From Candidatus Haladaptatiplasma halalkaliphilum (GTDB lineage Archaea > Thermoplasmatota > Thermoplasmata > Halarchaeoplasmatales > Halarchaeoplasmataceae): DNA of 39,000 nt. This document shows, one piece after another, positions 1 to 8,206 of this stretch. The notes under the pieces are model-generated. The model had not been told where the DNA came from. It did no database searches and was given only the letters and a program-made list of their open reading frames with translations. The position numbers were made by a program, and so were the translations under genes. Location of the stretch: assembly GCA_019594055.1 (NCBI GenBank), contig JAFDTY010000008.1, positions 1 through 39,000 on the forward strand, in the 5' to 3' direction. Position 1 is the stretch's first letter, and the number at the start of each line of letters is the position of its first letter.

Positions 1-131
1 TGTACCTGTTCTTTGAGTTTGTCGATGACTCCAGGATCGACCAGAGCCTTTCTCCGATATTTAACACACTGAACAAAATGATATTGAAGAGCGTACACAG
101 AGTGTCTTCCTTTATCAAGTTGATGCCCCAT
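1..131 (-). mobile_element. tnpA: IS200/IS605-family transposase TnpA, N-terminal fragment cut by the window edge
   Basis: The reverse complement of the first 131 bases reads MGHQLDKGRHSVYALQYHFV, then QCVKYRRKAL, then VDPGVIDKLKEQV, and runs off the window. This is the start of a Y1-type single-strand transposase of the IS200/IS605 group, which usually opens with a RHSVY..YH.V...KYR pattern. Only 43 codons are visible, so the HUH motif and catalytic tyrosine are outside the window. The frame is missing from the ORF track because it is partial. A TATA-like CTATTTATGG lies about 27 nt before the ATG, so the gene may be leaderless. I see no clear end hairpin between this ATG and the NAD kinase stop at 276; the left end of the element should lie there. 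Confidence 0.82.
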
Positions 132-275
132 GGTTGTGTGAAAGAGTTACATACCATAAATAGTTTTCCCCGTGATAGCGTTCCTTTCATCTCCCAGCCG
201 AGTCAAGGAGACTTCTCGCAACACCTCGTTAAATATCTCGATAGACCTCACCGACCATCGACCCCCGCACCGAAC

Positions 276-1391
276 CTACCCGTCCACCTTTACCAACCGA
301 TATTCCCTGAAACCCTGTAGGACACGTATGTAGCCCTTCTCGCGTATCTCACGGTCCAGCTCGGGATCCCCGGTATCGACCCTCAGGAGAGGTGTCCGCT
401 GGAGCTTGGAAGGCGTGGAGATGATGTACAGGTTCTTCAACCCGGCCAGCCTGACAACCTTGGGACTTATCTGCTGGTTGCCACGTCCCAAAAAGAAGCC
501 CTGGTTGCCGATCACGGAAACCACTATCTTGATGTCGCCCCCGGACGCCGCCTCCGTTATATCCGATTCCGAAGCATCGGATCTGACTACCTTCCCACCC
601 CTCAACAGGTCCACCCCCAGGAGGGTATATTCCAGACCCAACAACTCCTGGATCCTGCCGGTGGTGGAGCCGGGGCCCAGCACGAAAAGGTCCCGGGGGT
701 GACGCTCCATCTCCTCTATCAAGTAGCTGGCTATATCATCCTTTATCTCGTCATCGCCCACCGCCCGAAAGCTCTGCTTCCCCAGCTGTATGTAGTGGGG
801 CTCGTTGACGCTGAGAGCCTCGCCGTGGAGCACGAACTCCCAACTCCCCTCCCTGTATCTGTCCTCGTCCAGGTCCATTATCTCCACCTTACCCAGTGAA
901 GCACTTCCGTCGGCGTACATGTTGAAAAGCTCGGCGGTAGCCTCGGGGTTCACACCGAACACACCGCTGTGCATCTTCACACCCGACGGTATCCCCAGCA
1001 TGGGTACTTTGTCTCCTATCACGGTAAATATGTCCCGGGCGGTACCGTCTCCGCCGCAAAACAGTATTATGTCCACCCCTTCGTCCACTAGGTGCTCCAC
1101 TGCCTTTTTGGTGTCATCGGTAGTCGAATCAGAGGGTGAGGACACACGCCGGCCCACAGTATGTATCGCATCGGTAGGAAAAAATTTTCGAAGTAGTGAT
1201 CCGCCCATGACGCCGCCGGGTGCGTACCATGTGTGCCCCTGACGTATCTCCGTCAGACAACGTTCAGCCCTGTGGGAAGCCACGGGTTCCGCACCCCTCT
1301 CCACAGCTTCCCTGTAAACACCGTCGGTACCCTTTAGACCTACCCTGCCGCCCATGCCCGCGATGGGATTGATGAGGAAACCTACCTTCAT
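276..1391 (-). CDS. ATP-NAD kinase family protein (COG3199 type)
   Basis: Predicted NAD kinase of the archaeal COG3199 branch, making NADP from NAD with ATP or polyphosphate. The diagnostic diacylglycerol/NAD-kinase motif GGDGTARD is at residues 113-120 and is followed by GIPSGVK. The N-terminus MKVGFLINPIAGMGG carries the usual start-of-family pattern. The ORF track begins 50 codons further upstream, inside the divergent promoter and htpX. The ATG at 1391 matches the family start and has a TATA-like box (CTTATACC on this strand) about 28 nt upstream, so it is chosen here, giving 371 aa. It is divergent from htpX, from which it is separated by 76 bp. Confidence 0.85.
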   Translation of the reverse strand: MKVGFLINPIAGMGGRVGLKGTDGVYREAVERGAEPVASHRAERCLTEIRQGHTWYAPGGVMGGSLLRKFFPTDAIHTVGRRVSSPSDSTTDDTKKAVEHLVDEGVDIILFCGGDGTARDIFTVIGDKVPMLGIPSGVKMHSGVFGVNPEATAELFNMYADGSASLGKVEIMDLDEDRYREGSWEFVLHGEALSVNEPHYIQLGKQSFRAVGDDEIKDDIASYLIEEMERHPRDLFVLGPGSTTGRIQELLGLEYTLLGVDLLRGGKVVRSDASESDITEAASGGDIKIVVSVIGNQGFFLGRGNQQISPKVVRLAGLKNLYIISTPSKLQRTPLLRVDTGDPELDREIREKGYIRVLQGFREYRLVKVDG

Positions 1392-1414
1392 ACGGGGGTT
1401 AACCCTGAGAGGCG

Positions 1415-1446
1415 GTATAAGGCTTTTGGGCGTAATATTTATTAAC
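1415..1446. promoter_or_regulatory. Divergent promoter pair for NAD kinase and htpX
   Basis: Two TATA-like boxes lie in the 76-bp gap: GGTATAAGGC near 1415-1424, read on the minus strand for NAD kinase, and TAATATTTATT near 1434-1444 for htpX. Each sits about 28 nt from its start codon, the spacing expected for leaderless archaeal transcripts. This rests on sequence pattern only. Confidence 0.5.
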
Positions 1447-1467
1447 CACGTTGAAGAGTTATTCACC

Positions 1468-2328
1468 ATGCGATACGCAGGTAGAACCATCGGACTCTTC
1501 GGTTTCATGATAATGCTGTTCGTGGGCATAGGATACCTCATAGGCGGTCTTTACATGGGCAATTGGATAATGGGCACCCTGGTGTTCCTGTGCATTGCCG
1601 GGGCCATTAACATGTTCGCCTACTTCTACAGCGACAAGCTCATACTCAAGATGTACCGGGCCCAGATCATAGAGGAGCACGACAACCCGAGACTGTACAA
1701 CATAGTCAAGAAGATAGCCATGGATGCGGACATACCCATGCCCAAGGTGGCCATAGTGCCCATGGGCACTCCCAACGCATTCGCCACCGGCAGGAACAAG
1801 AACAAGGCGGTCGTGGCCGCCACCCAGGGTTTACTGGCCATGCTCAACGACGACGAGCTCAGAGGTGTAATCGCCCACGAGGTAGCCCACGTTAAGAACA
1901 GGGACATGATGGTCATGAGCGTCGCCGCCACCCTGGCGGGAGCAATAGCCTTCATGGCAAGGATGGTATGGTTCCAGATGTTCTTCAGCAGAAGACGTAT
2001 CAGTCCCATTTTCCTGGTAGTGATGATACTGGCACCCATCGCCGCCATACTCGTGAAGATGGCCATCTCACGTAAACGCGAATACTACGCCGACGAGGAA
2101 GGTGCCAGGATAAGCAAGAACCCAAACGCTCTTGCGGACGCCCTGGAAACACTGCATGATCAGTCGATCAAACACCCTATCAAGGGTGGTAACCCTTCAA
2201 CGTCTTCTTTGTTCATAGTCAACCCCTTCGCCGCCGGCGGATTCGTCAACCTGTTCTCCACCCATCCGCCCATGGAGGAACGTGTAAAAAGACTCAGGAA
2301 GATGGCCGCCGAATACAGCTACCTCTGA
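1468..2328 (+). CDS. htpX: HtpX-type membrane zinc metalloprotease (M48)
   Basis: M48B integral-membrane metalloprotease that in bacteria degrades damaged membrane proteins. The zinc-binding HEVAH is at residues 137-141, and the third ligand is probably the Glu of REYYADEEGA near residue 206. Two hydrophobic segments span roughly residues 7-30 and 32-52, and another pair lies around 150-200, flanking a basic SRRR turn. Its 286 aa are normal for HtpX. The track start at 1354 would add 38 residues overlapping the NAD kinase; MRYAGRTIGL at 1468 is chosen because homologs begin near the first membrane helix and a TATA-like box lies about 28 nt upstream. It is probably monocistronic or read through into mvk, 38 bp downstream. 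Confidence 0.9.
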   Translation: MRYAGRTIGLFGFMIMLFVGIGYLIGGLYMGNWIMGTLVFLCIAGAINMFAYFYSDKLILKMYRAQIIEEHDNPRLYNIVKKIAMDADIPMPKVAIVPMGTPNAFATGRNKNKAVVAATQGLLAMLNDDELRGVIAHEVAHVKNRDMMVMSVAATLAGAIAFMARMVWFQMFFSRRRISPIFLVVMILAPIAAILVKMAISRKREYYADEEGARISKNPNALADALETLHDQSIKHPIKGGNPSTSSLFIVNPFAAGGFVNLFSTHPPMEERVKRLRKMAAEYSYL

Positions 2329-2366
2329 ACGAATAATTTTAAGTATCGCACTGTATCTTCGGTATC

Positions 2367-3323
2367 ATGGTAACTTGTTCTGCCCCCGGCAAGGTGATCC
2401 TCTTTGGCGAGCACGCTGTGGTGTACGGTAAGACAGCAGTGGCGGTTGCCATCGACAGGAGGTTGTACTGCAGTGTGGAGAGGAGCGATGACGGTCAGAC
2501 CCGGGTGAACGGCCACCCCATCAGCGAGACGTACCATGGGTACACAGTGGAGGCCATAAGGAAGGTGGATATCAGGGAGCCCCTGAACATAACCACCTCC
2601 AGTGATATATACAGTGGTGCCGGCCTTGGTTCATCGGCGGCGGTTACCATCGCAACCCTGGGAGCACTGCACCGGCTGAAGGGTGAGGCACCGGAAGAGG
2701 AGGACGTTGCAAGGCAGGGATTCCACATCGAGTGCAAAGTACAGGGTTCCGCAAGCCCCATCGACACCTCCACCTGCACCCACGGAGGCGCGATCCTTGT
2801 CTCGAGTAAAAAGCTGAGAAATTTTCTATGGAAGATGGAGAGGGGGGGAACATCGTGGAACGTACACGAAGGTTCGGTACCCGGTGATATGACCCTGGTG
2901 GTGGGATACACCGGGGTCCACGCCCCCACATCACCCCTGGTGACCAGGGTACGCAACTTCTGCGCACGGAACACCTTCGCCAGGGATATGGTCAACGAGA
3001 TAGGCGAGGTTGTGGACGAAGGCTGCTCGGCCCTGGAAAGGGGAGACCTGGAAAGGGTGGGAGAGCTGATGAACAGGAATCACAAGCTGCTCAAGATACT
3101 GGGTGTCAGCCACCCCAAACTCGATTCCTTGGTAAAGGCCTCCGGTAAATACTCTTACGGGGCAAAGCTAACGGGCGCGGGCGGGGGCGGCTCCATGATA
3201 GCCCTCACGGACAGACCGGAAAAGGTTGCCAAGATCATCTCCCTAAGAGGCGGGGTTCCCTTCGTATCTGGGCTAACGCATAAGGGTTTATCCCTCGAAA
3301 AGGACATGATAAACATTCAATAA
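2367..3323 (+). CDS. mvk: Mevalonate kinase
   Basis: GHMP-family kinase phosphorylating mevalonate to mevalonate 5-phosphate for archaeal isoprenoid lipid synthesis. The three GHMP motifs are visible: SAPGKVILFGEHAVVYG at residues 5-21, GLGSSAAV at 86-93 (phosphate-binding loop) and KLTGAGGGGS near 264-273. The likely catalytic Asp is in SPIDTSTC near residue 132. Length of 318 aa fits archaeal mevalonate kinases (about 310). A TATA-like TTTTAAGTA lies about 26 nt before the ATG, so it may have its own leaderless transcript. No other mevalonate-pathway gene is adjacent. Confidence 0.93.
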   Translation: MVTCSAPGKVILFGEHAVVYGKTAVAVAIDRRLYCSVERSDDGQTRVNGHPISETYHGYTVEAIRKVDIREPLNITTSSDIYSGAGLGSSAAVTIATLGALHRLKGEAPEEEDVARQGFHIECKVQGSASPIDTSTCTHGGAILVSSKKLRNFLWKMERGGTSWNVHEGSVPGDMTLVVGYTGVHAPTSPLVTRVRNFCARNTFARDMVNEIGEVVDEGCSALERGDLERVGELMNRNHKLLKILGVSHPKLDSLVKASGKYSYGAKLTGAGGGGSMIALTDRPEKVAKIISLRGGVPFVSGLTHKGLSLEKDMINIQ

Positions 3324-3354
3324 ATTTATAGTGTACCGGTAACTTTCATGTGTC

Positions 3355-4071
3355 ATGGACAGGAAAAGTTTGGTAAAAACCTACATAGAGGGATTTGATG
3401 AGGTTCTTAAAGGAGGCATACCCGAAAAACACATAGTGCTGTTATGTGGTGGCCCTGGCACCTACAAGTCCAGTCTGGCACTCAACCTTCTTGCAAATAA
3501 CGTGACCGAAGGTGACAGGAAAGGCCTGTACATCACTCTGGAGGAATCCAAGGAGAGCCTCGAGGCCACCGGAAAGGGGTTAGGCATAAAACAATGGGGT
3601 GAAAGAGAAATGTTGATCGCCGACGTAGCCAAGTTACGCCTCGAGCAGAAGGATGCGGAAAAGACGAAGAATTGGATGAACATACTCGAGAGGTACATAC
3701 AGCGTCGCGTGGACGAGGGTTACAACCTTGTGATATTGGACTCCATGTCCGCTATTTATTCGTTGATGGAATTCGATAGTCCGCGTAAGGATTTTTTCAG
3801 GTTCTTCGGTTTTCTGAAAAAGTTGGAGATAACCGTCATCATAATCAACGAAGATACCGACGAAACGAACATAATAGGCAAGTCAGGAGAGGAATTCCTG
3901 TCAGACGGGATCATACGTTTAAGATACACACATATAAGCGAGACGGACGTACAGTTATGGATACGATGCGTCAAGATGAGACAGGTAGAGCACGCAAAGA
4001 ACTACTACGCACTACTCCACAGTCAGGGGAAGTTCCAGATAGCCAGGATAATATCCGAAAGATGGAAATGA
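3355..4071 (+). CDS. KaiC-like RecA-superfamily ATPase
   Basis: Single-domain KaiC/RadA-related ATPase of 238 aa. Walker A is GGPGTYKSS at residues 32-40, with Tyr in place of the usual Gly/Ser before Lys. Walker B is LVILDS at 125-130. The opening ..TYIEGFDEVLKGGIPE is the standard KaiC-domain entry, and the ending (YYALLHSQGKFQI) is typical of the family. Such archaeal proteins are common but mostly of unknown function; signalling and motility roles have been proposed for relatives such as ArlH. The TATA-like AAATTTATAG about 28 nt upstream supports the ATG at 3355. It converges on sepF with a 4-bp gap. Confidence 0.8.
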   Translation: MDRKSLVKTYIEGFDEVLKGGIPEKHIVLLCGGPGTYKSSLALNLLANNVTEGDRKGLYITLEESKESLEATGKGLGIKQWGEREMLIADVAKLRLEQKDAEKTKNWMNILERYIQRRVDEGYNLVILDSMSAIYSLMEFDSPRKDFFRFFGFLKKLEITVIIINEDTDETNIIGKSGEEFLSDGIIRLRYTHISETDVQLWIRCVKMRQVEHAKNYYALLHSQGKFQIARIISERWK

Positions 4072-4075
4072 CAGA

Positions 4076-4453
4076 TCAGTAAGGTCTTATCTTCTTCCTG
4101 TCTATACCTATGCCCGCAGGTGTAACGACCAACATGTTCTGTCCGACACCGGCAACGTCACCGCCGATATCTCCGGCTACGGCTTTCAGCTCGCTGTGTA
4201 CCCTTGCAAGTGCCTCCTTGTTACCCGCTATGTCCTCTACATCCACCATGAGGATATGCCCGTCATAAACTATGTCGGTCACGTTCCGTATATCCTCAAA
4301 ACGGTGTAGCTCGGCCACCTTGATAAGTACATCCGCTTCCATTTCAAAGCCTCTATCTTCAACCAACTCTGCAAGGTCGATATATTCCTCTGACCCGAGG
4401 TGCTCGCCCCTCAGCTTCTTGGAGGTTTTCTTCTTGAAAAAGTCTCCGATCAT
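4076..4453 (-). CDS. sepF: SepF-like cell division protein
   Basis: Archaeal SepF anchors FtsZ to the membrane in archaea that divide with FtsZ. The protein (125 aa) starts with MIGDFFKKK, a short amphipathic stretch fitting the known membrane-binding helix. A linker follows, then a compact alpha/beta SepF core from about residue 45 (LHRFEDIRNVTDIVYDGHIL) to the end, with GDVAGVGQNMLVVTP in the last third. A TATA-like CGTATATGC lies about 25 nt upstream of the ATG. No ftsZ is in the window. The alternative, another small dimeric alpha/beta protein, is unlikely given the N-terminal helix. Confidence 0.85.
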   Translation of the reverse strand: MIGDFFKKKTSKKLRGEHLGSEEYIDLAELVEDRGFEMEADVLIKVAELHRFEDIRNVTDIVYDGHILMVDVEDIAGNKEALARVHSELKAVAGDIGGDVAGVGQNMLVVTPAGIGIDRKKIRPY

Positions 4454-4519
4454 GCTAATTCACTTCCTGACCGCATATACGAAGGCACATAAAAACGTAT
4501 CGGAATACTTCGCCGTCTT

Positions 4520-4978
4520 TCAAGCCTCTAAAGGATACTCTTCGAGCTCGTCAAAAACGTTTCGTATGAACTCCTCACCCTTCTTCGAAATGCTGTGATA
4601 GCGGATGCCGCAGACGGTCTCGGAATGGGTGGAATCGTCCTTTACCTCCTGGACTTCGATCAGTACCACGCTCATATCACGGCTGCAGTTCATGTGCTCC
4701 TTTATCACCGAGGCCGTTCCCAGTATGGATACGTTGACGTCCCCCTCTTCACACATACACACCATCACCCGGCCGGTCCTCTTTATGTTGGACCTCCCCT
4801 GATGTCGTCTGGCTATGGCCATCAATATCCTCTTCTTGTCCTTTGCGTATATCAGGTGTATGGGTGTGGTGTTAGGTCTGCCGTCCTTGGATACGGAGGC
4901 GACTATAACGGTGGGTACCCTTGACCTCAGTATCTCGAATACATCGTCCGGTAGGCTATCTCCCAATATCTTGGACAT
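4520..4978 (-). CDS. FMN-binding split-barrel protein (pyridoxamine 5'-phosphate oxidase-like)
   Basis: A 152-aa protein of the split-barrel flavin fold. The N-terminal half has the family signature: VASVSKDGRPNTTPIHLIYA (residues 27-46), followed by the strand and turn ILMAIARRHQGRSNIKRTGRV that usually contacts the cofactor phosphate. Members bind FMN, F420 or heme, and the exact substrate cannot be read from sequence. The C-terminus (EEFIRNVFDELEEYPLEA) is acidic and helical. A TATA-like CTTTATATTC lies about 27 nt upstream, indicating a leaderless transcript. It stands between sepF and archease on the same strand, with 65-bp gaps on each side and no sign of functional linkage. Confidence 0.75.
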   Translation of the reverse strand: MSKILGDSLPDDVFEILRSRVPTVIVASVSKDGRPNTTPIHLIYAKDKKRILMAIARRHQGRSNIKRTGRVMVCMCEEGDVNVSILGTASVIKEHMNCSRDMSVVLIEVQEVKDDSTHSETVCGIRYHSISKKGEEFIRNVFDELEEYPLEA

Positions 4979-5040
4979 ATTGACAGTACATACGGGACAT
5001 GAATATAAAGGATACTGTTACCACACGGGCATAAGTCATA

Positions 5041-5451
5041 TCAAACGTCGAATATCACCCTTATCTCGCCGCTCCTATCCACCATGATGTCGTGGTAGGA
5101 TACCGCCTTGACCGCCCCCTTCAACACGTGTTTTTCACGGTCTATCACCTCGCCCATGGCGATGACGGTCATGCGGATGCCATCCCGGTGCTCCATCTTC
5201 ACATCGAACCGTGAAAAGAGCATCGACCTCACCTCGAAGAGGTAGATGAGCTCGGAAAGGAATTCGACCAGCAACGATTCCGGGTCTTCGGCGGAAAGCT
5301 CTATCCTGAGCTCTCCCACGGGGGATACCTCACCGATATCCGTGATGATGCTGAACATGCCCCGGGCCGCCTCGGCGAAGGCCTCTTCAAGTCCGTCCCC
5401 GGTTGCCCGGATGCCCACGTCGGCGGTGTGTTCGAACTGTTCGTAGGCCAT
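5041..5451 (-). CDS. Archease
   Basis: Archease is a small activator of the RtcB-type RNA ligase, which joins tRNA exons, and it also modulates tRNA m5C methylation in some archaea. The 136-aa protein shows the family's N-terminal FEHTADVGIRATG (residues 6-18). The core EAFAEAARGMFSIITD follows, and the conserved ending VKAVSYHDIMV...RVIFDV carries the C-terminal Asp-Val. It begins 6 nt after the stop of the upstream PPC-domain gene and so is probably co-transcribed with it. No rtcB is in the window. Confidence 0.93.
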   Translation of the reverse strand: MAYEQFEHTADVGIRATGDGLEEAFAEAARGMFSIITDIGEVSPVGELRIELSAEDPESLLVEFLSELIYLFEVRSMLFSRFDVKMEHRDGIRMTVIAMGEVIDREKHVLKGAVKAVSYHDIMVDRSGEIRVIFDV

Positions 5452-5457
5452 ATACCA

Positions 5458-5868
5458 TCACTCTACCGAGAGCAACACGGAGCCTGTCTTTTCATCCCGC
5501 CTTCGCCCGAGTGTTATCCCATGGGGAACCACGGCTGTCAATTCCACAACATTGTGGATGACCCCGCCTTTCAGATGGCCGCCCTCAGCCTTGTGGTCCT
5601 CACCGGAGACCACCGCATGCAGGTGTATGTCGGTGGCGGTAACACTTCCGCAGAGTGATAACAGCTCCATGCAATCGTGATATTCCTTCCACTGGTACCC
5701 ACGTTCACTGGAATCGAAGTAACCTAACCGGAAGTCCTTGAGCATACCTATGCCCGACACCACCATCCCCCCCGGAGAGTCCTTGAACAACTCTGCCAGT
5801 ACTTGAAAAAGTTCCGTTTCATGGTCGAGCTTTGCCATCAGCACGTTTCCCTCTCTTCTGTATTCCAT
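5458..5868 (-). CDS. PPC (DUF296) domain protein
   Basis: Small stand-alone PPC/DUF296 domain, the fold found next to AT-hooks in plant DNA-binding proteins and as isolated trimeric proteins in bacteria and archaea. Family signatures are the opening VLMAKLDHETELFQVLAEL, the internal GIGMLKDFRLGYFD, and the terminal EGGHLKGGVI loop with the histidine-rich TDIHLHAVV strand. The track starts at 5943, directly abutting the upstream stop codon. A TATA box (ACTATATACT) lies inside that extension, 27 nt before the internal ATG at 5868, and family members begin near MEYRREGNVL. I therefore chose 5868, giving 136 aa and a leaderless transcript. Function is unknown; DNA binding is only inferred. Confidence 0.75.
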   Translation of the reverse strand: MEYRREGNVLMAKLDHETELFQVLAELFKDSPGGMVVSGIGMLKDFRLGYFDSSERGYQWKEYHDCMELLSLCGSVTATDIHLHAVVSGEDHKAEGGHLKGGVIHNVVELTAVVPHGITLGRRRDEKTGSVLLSVE

Positions 5869-5943
5869 GGAACGGTTTAACCTTAATGGAAGTATATAGT
5901 TTTCCCCCGTGTAACGGTGTATGATAAACTCGGAAACAATCAT

Positions 5944-6879
5944 TCACTTCAGCGCCGTGGCCTCTATACCCAGTTCCTTCCTCACGGCACACGCGAATTC
6001 CCTGGCACTGCCGTGGACGGTAAAAACCCTCTCCGGCTGACATCTTTTTACGTAATCCATGAGTTCGTCGAACCCGGCGTGGTCGGAGAGGGGGAACTGG
6101 GCGTCGATGTCCATTGAATGGAAGAACGAGTAAAATGCGCACCACCCCGACAGGTAGGCCGCTGTACCCTTGTTCTTCCTGGCGATCTTGAGGAACTCGC
6201 CATGGGTTTTCTTCAGGTCGGCAGGGGGCACCACGGCGGTGAAGTCACCTTCCGGCGTACCCGTGTCGTATCTCAGGGGTACGCCGTGCCTGTTGTATAC
6301 GGCGCACAATCGCGCGATATTATCCGTAACGTAGGGTTCCTGACCGATGCTGTTCAGAAGGGATATGATCTCCTGAGCCTTTCCGAATTCGTAGGAGCCG
6401 AACACCACGGGGCCTTCTTCGAGCTGACACTCCGTCCAAGCCAGTATGTCCGATACCACCTCGTCCTTGGGCGGCAAGCGATAATCCTCCTTCCCGTAGG
6501 TGGTCTCGATTATCAGGTCACGGCACTTGTAGGATGACGGTCTGCCGCAGGTCATGCCCCCGTCGGGGTTAAAATCACCGGTGTAGAGCACATCATCCAC
6601 CATCACCATGGCGGACCCGAAGACGTGGCCGGCGGGGTAGAGAGTAACGTTCAATCCTCCGACGGGGTGAGGGAATCCGTAGGACAAACCCCTCCCCCTT
6701 CGCTCACCCGTGCGTACCTCCAATATATCCAGGGTGTGATGTGTCATGAAGGCGTCCTTGACCAGGTGGTCCATGTGCCCGTGGGTGACCACTCCGATGT
6801 CACTCTGTCTTGTGGGGTCAAGTATGACCTTGGAGCGGTGATTCTCCAAGCATATTCCATGGTCGTATCTTATTTCCAT
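5944..6879 (-). CDS. Metallo-beta-lactamase-fold nuclease of the mRNA 3'-processing type (COG1236-like)
   Basis: A 311-aa protein of the beta-CASP/metallo-beta-lactamase group related to archaeal and eukaryotic RNA-processing exonucleases. The metal-binding THGHMDHL is at residues 32-39. Further metal ligands are likely at GHVFGSAMV and YTGDFN, and at the C-terminal SDHAGFDEL and VHGSAREFA. The HExxH-free, compact layout and the length are shorter than full beta-CASP RNases J (about 450 aa), so it may be a small relative or a DNA-ligase-associated exonuclease. Its start codon is immediately downstream of the stop of the zinc-ribbon gene, so the two are translationally coupled. Confidence 0.75.
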   Translation of the reverse strand: MEIRYDHGICLENHRSKVILDPTRQSDIGVVTHGHMDHLVKDAFMTHHTLDILEVRTGERRGRGLSYGFPHPVGGLNVTLYPAGHVFGSAMVMVDDVLYTGDFNPDGGMTCGRPSSYKCRDLIIETTYGKEDYRLPPKDEVVSDILAWTECQLEEGPVVFGSYEFGKAQEIISLLNSIGQEPYVTDNIARLCAVYNRHGVPLRYDTGTPEGDFTAVVPPADLKKTHGEFLKIARKNKGTAAYLSGWCAFYSFFHSMDIDAQFPLSDHAGFDELMDYVKRCQPERVFTVHGSAREFACAVRKELGIEATALK

Positions 6880-7284
6880 CTAATAGTGCTCCTTGACATA
6901 TTCGAATCTGTACCTCGTGGGTACCCTTCTCTTCAGAGTGGTCCAGTAAGGACAGGTGGTGCACGTATAACCAAGGGTGACCGTGCCCCCGAAGATGGTG
7001 TCGTTCTTAATAGGTTTCAACTTCATTCCACACACGGGGCATTTGCCCTTGAGAGCTTTGAATGCACTTGCCTGACGTGCCTCTATTGACGTATGGATGA
7101 AGGGTGATGTGACGGCTATCTCCCTGAGCCTGGGATATCCTATGGTGTAGCCGGGGTCTTTTATCCGAAGCTCGCGTATGACCAGTTCCCTTAACCTTTT
7201 AAGTGAGCCGATGGCTTTCATCCTTTTTATCACTATCTCGAGTGCATCCCTTATTTCTTCATCACTCGGGATGGAGTAGGGCAT
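6880..7284 (-). CDS. Uncharacterised archaeal zinc-ribbon protein
   Basis: I do not recognise the family with certainty. The N-terminal half (residues 1-75) is helical and basic, with RELVIRELRIKDPGYTIGYPRLREIA resembling a small winged-helix or nucleic-acid-binding module. The C-terminal half carries a four-Cys zinc ribbon, CPVCGMK followed after about 20 residues by CTTCPYW. The track start at 7332 lies inside ribH; a TATA-like TTAAGTATAAC about 24 nt before the ATG at 7284 favours that start, giving 134 aa. It abuts the downstream metallo-beta-lactamase nuclease gene, so the pair probably acts together, possibly in RNA processing. That role is an inference from position only. Confidence 0.6.
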   Translation of the reverse strand: MPYSIPSDEEIRDALEIVIKRMKAIGSLKRLRELVIRELRIKDPGYTIGYPRLREIAVTSPFIHTSIEARQASAFKALKGKCPVCGMKLKPIKNDTIFGGTVTLGYTCTTCPYWTTLKRRVPTRYRFEYVKEHY

Positions 7285-7315
7285 CCGTGGGGAATTGACG
7301 GAGTTATACTTAACG

Positions 7316-7735
7316 TTACCTGTTGGAAACATTCTCGTGGAGCTTTACAACGCTCTCCACAGCCGCCTTTGCCCGGTCTATCCTTTCATGGGCCTGCATG
7401 CGTGTCATCCCGGGCCCGGTTATTCCAAGGCCAACGGGTTTGTCGTGCTCCAGGGCAAGGTCGGCTATCTTCCTTGCGGCATGGCTGATCACCGTCTCGT
7501 CATGGTCGGTCTCACCCTTGATGACGGCTCCAAGGGTGACCACACCGTCTATACCTTCCTTCTCCAGCAATTTCTTTATGGCCAACGGCATGTCGAAAAC
7601 CCCGGGAACATGTATTACCTCGGAGACCTCGACCCCCAGGAATTTCGCATGCTCCTTTGCCCTCTCCAGCATCATGCTGGTGATATCGTAGTTGAACTCC
7701 GAAACCACTATACCTATCTTCATTTTCTTTACCAT
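7316..7735 (-). CDS. ribH: 6,7-dimethyl-8-ribityllumazine synthase
   Basis: Lumazine synthase condenses 5-amino-6-ribitylamino-uracil with 3,4-dihydroxy-2-butanone 4-phosphate. The 139-aa protein shows the SEFN substrate-binding motif at residues 12-15, PGVFDMP at 44-50, and the catalytic loop [12 protein letters not shown] with the active His near 78. A Shine-Dalgarno-like GGAGATG is 8 nt before the ATG at 7735 and lies across the end of ribC. It is the last gene of the ribB-ribL-ribC-ribH operon. Archaeal lumazine synthases normally form icosahedral or pentameric shells. Confidence 0.95.
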   Translation of the reverse strand: MVKKMKIGIVVSEFNYDITSMMLERAKEHAKFLGVEVSEVIHVPGVFDMPLAIKKLLEKEGIDGVVTLGAVIKGETDHDETVISHAARKIADLALEHDKPVGLGITGPGMTRMQAHERIDRAKAAVESVVKLHENVSNR

Positions 7736-7741
7736 GTTCTT

Positions 7742-8206
7742 TCATCTCCTTAACGATCCTGCATCGTCGTGACCTTCTCGCTGACCCGTCCCTGCGGCCC
7801 GCTGCAGTTTTTCCCGACGGAAAAGCAGGTCGTAGGCGTTAACTGCGTGTTCCCTGGCCCTCCGGTCAGCCAGCAGGGCCAGGTCTTTATCGCTACTGCA
7901 TTCGTCCTCGTGGACGAACACTTCCAGTATGTGAACGTCATGTTTTATCTCCACGTCCAGTATGGCTCGGGACGCCTGATCGGCGCACTGCTTATCTATG
8001 GGTTCGGGCCCGGGCATCCCCAGGGCCAGGACGATATCACATCCTCCCTTGATCAGGCGCTGGCAGGCGATTGCCAGGTCCTTGATACCGGGTACGGTGT
8101 ATCTCTCTATGGTAAAACCGGTCCCGATGGCTTCCAGTTCGTCCCTGGCGCTCCCGTACATGTCGTACCTTGCGAAGGTGGTATCGGCTATACCTATCTT
8201 CTTCAC
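7742..8206 (-). CDS. ribC: Riboflavin synthase, archaeal type
   Basis: Archaeal riboflavin synthase, a paralog of lumazine synthase unrelated to the bacterial RibE. It dismutates two lumazine molecules to riboflavin. Signatures are KKIGIADTTFARYDM at the N-terminus, TVPGIKDLAIACQRL, and the stretch DIVLALGMPGPEPIDKQCAD, the counterpart of the ribH active loop. The track starts 14 codons upstream, but a GGAGGG site stands 4-5 nt before the GTG at 8206 and the family starts VKKIGI, so GTG is chosen, giving 154 aa. The start overlaps the ribL stop in a GTGA, indicating translational coupling. Confidence 0.93.
   Translation of the reverse strand: MKKIGIADTTFARYDMYGSARDELEAIGTGFTIERYTVPGIKDLAIACQRLIKGGCDIVLALGMPGPEPIDKQCADQASRAILDVEIKHDVHILEVFVHEDECSSDKDLALLADRRAREHAVNAYDLLFRREKLQRAAGTGQREGHDDAGSLRR

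Noticed and set aside
78-320. 80-aa plus-strand ORF at the window start
   Set aside because: It lies across the opposite strand's transposase start and NAD kinase end; composition and lack of motif indicate a shadow ORF.
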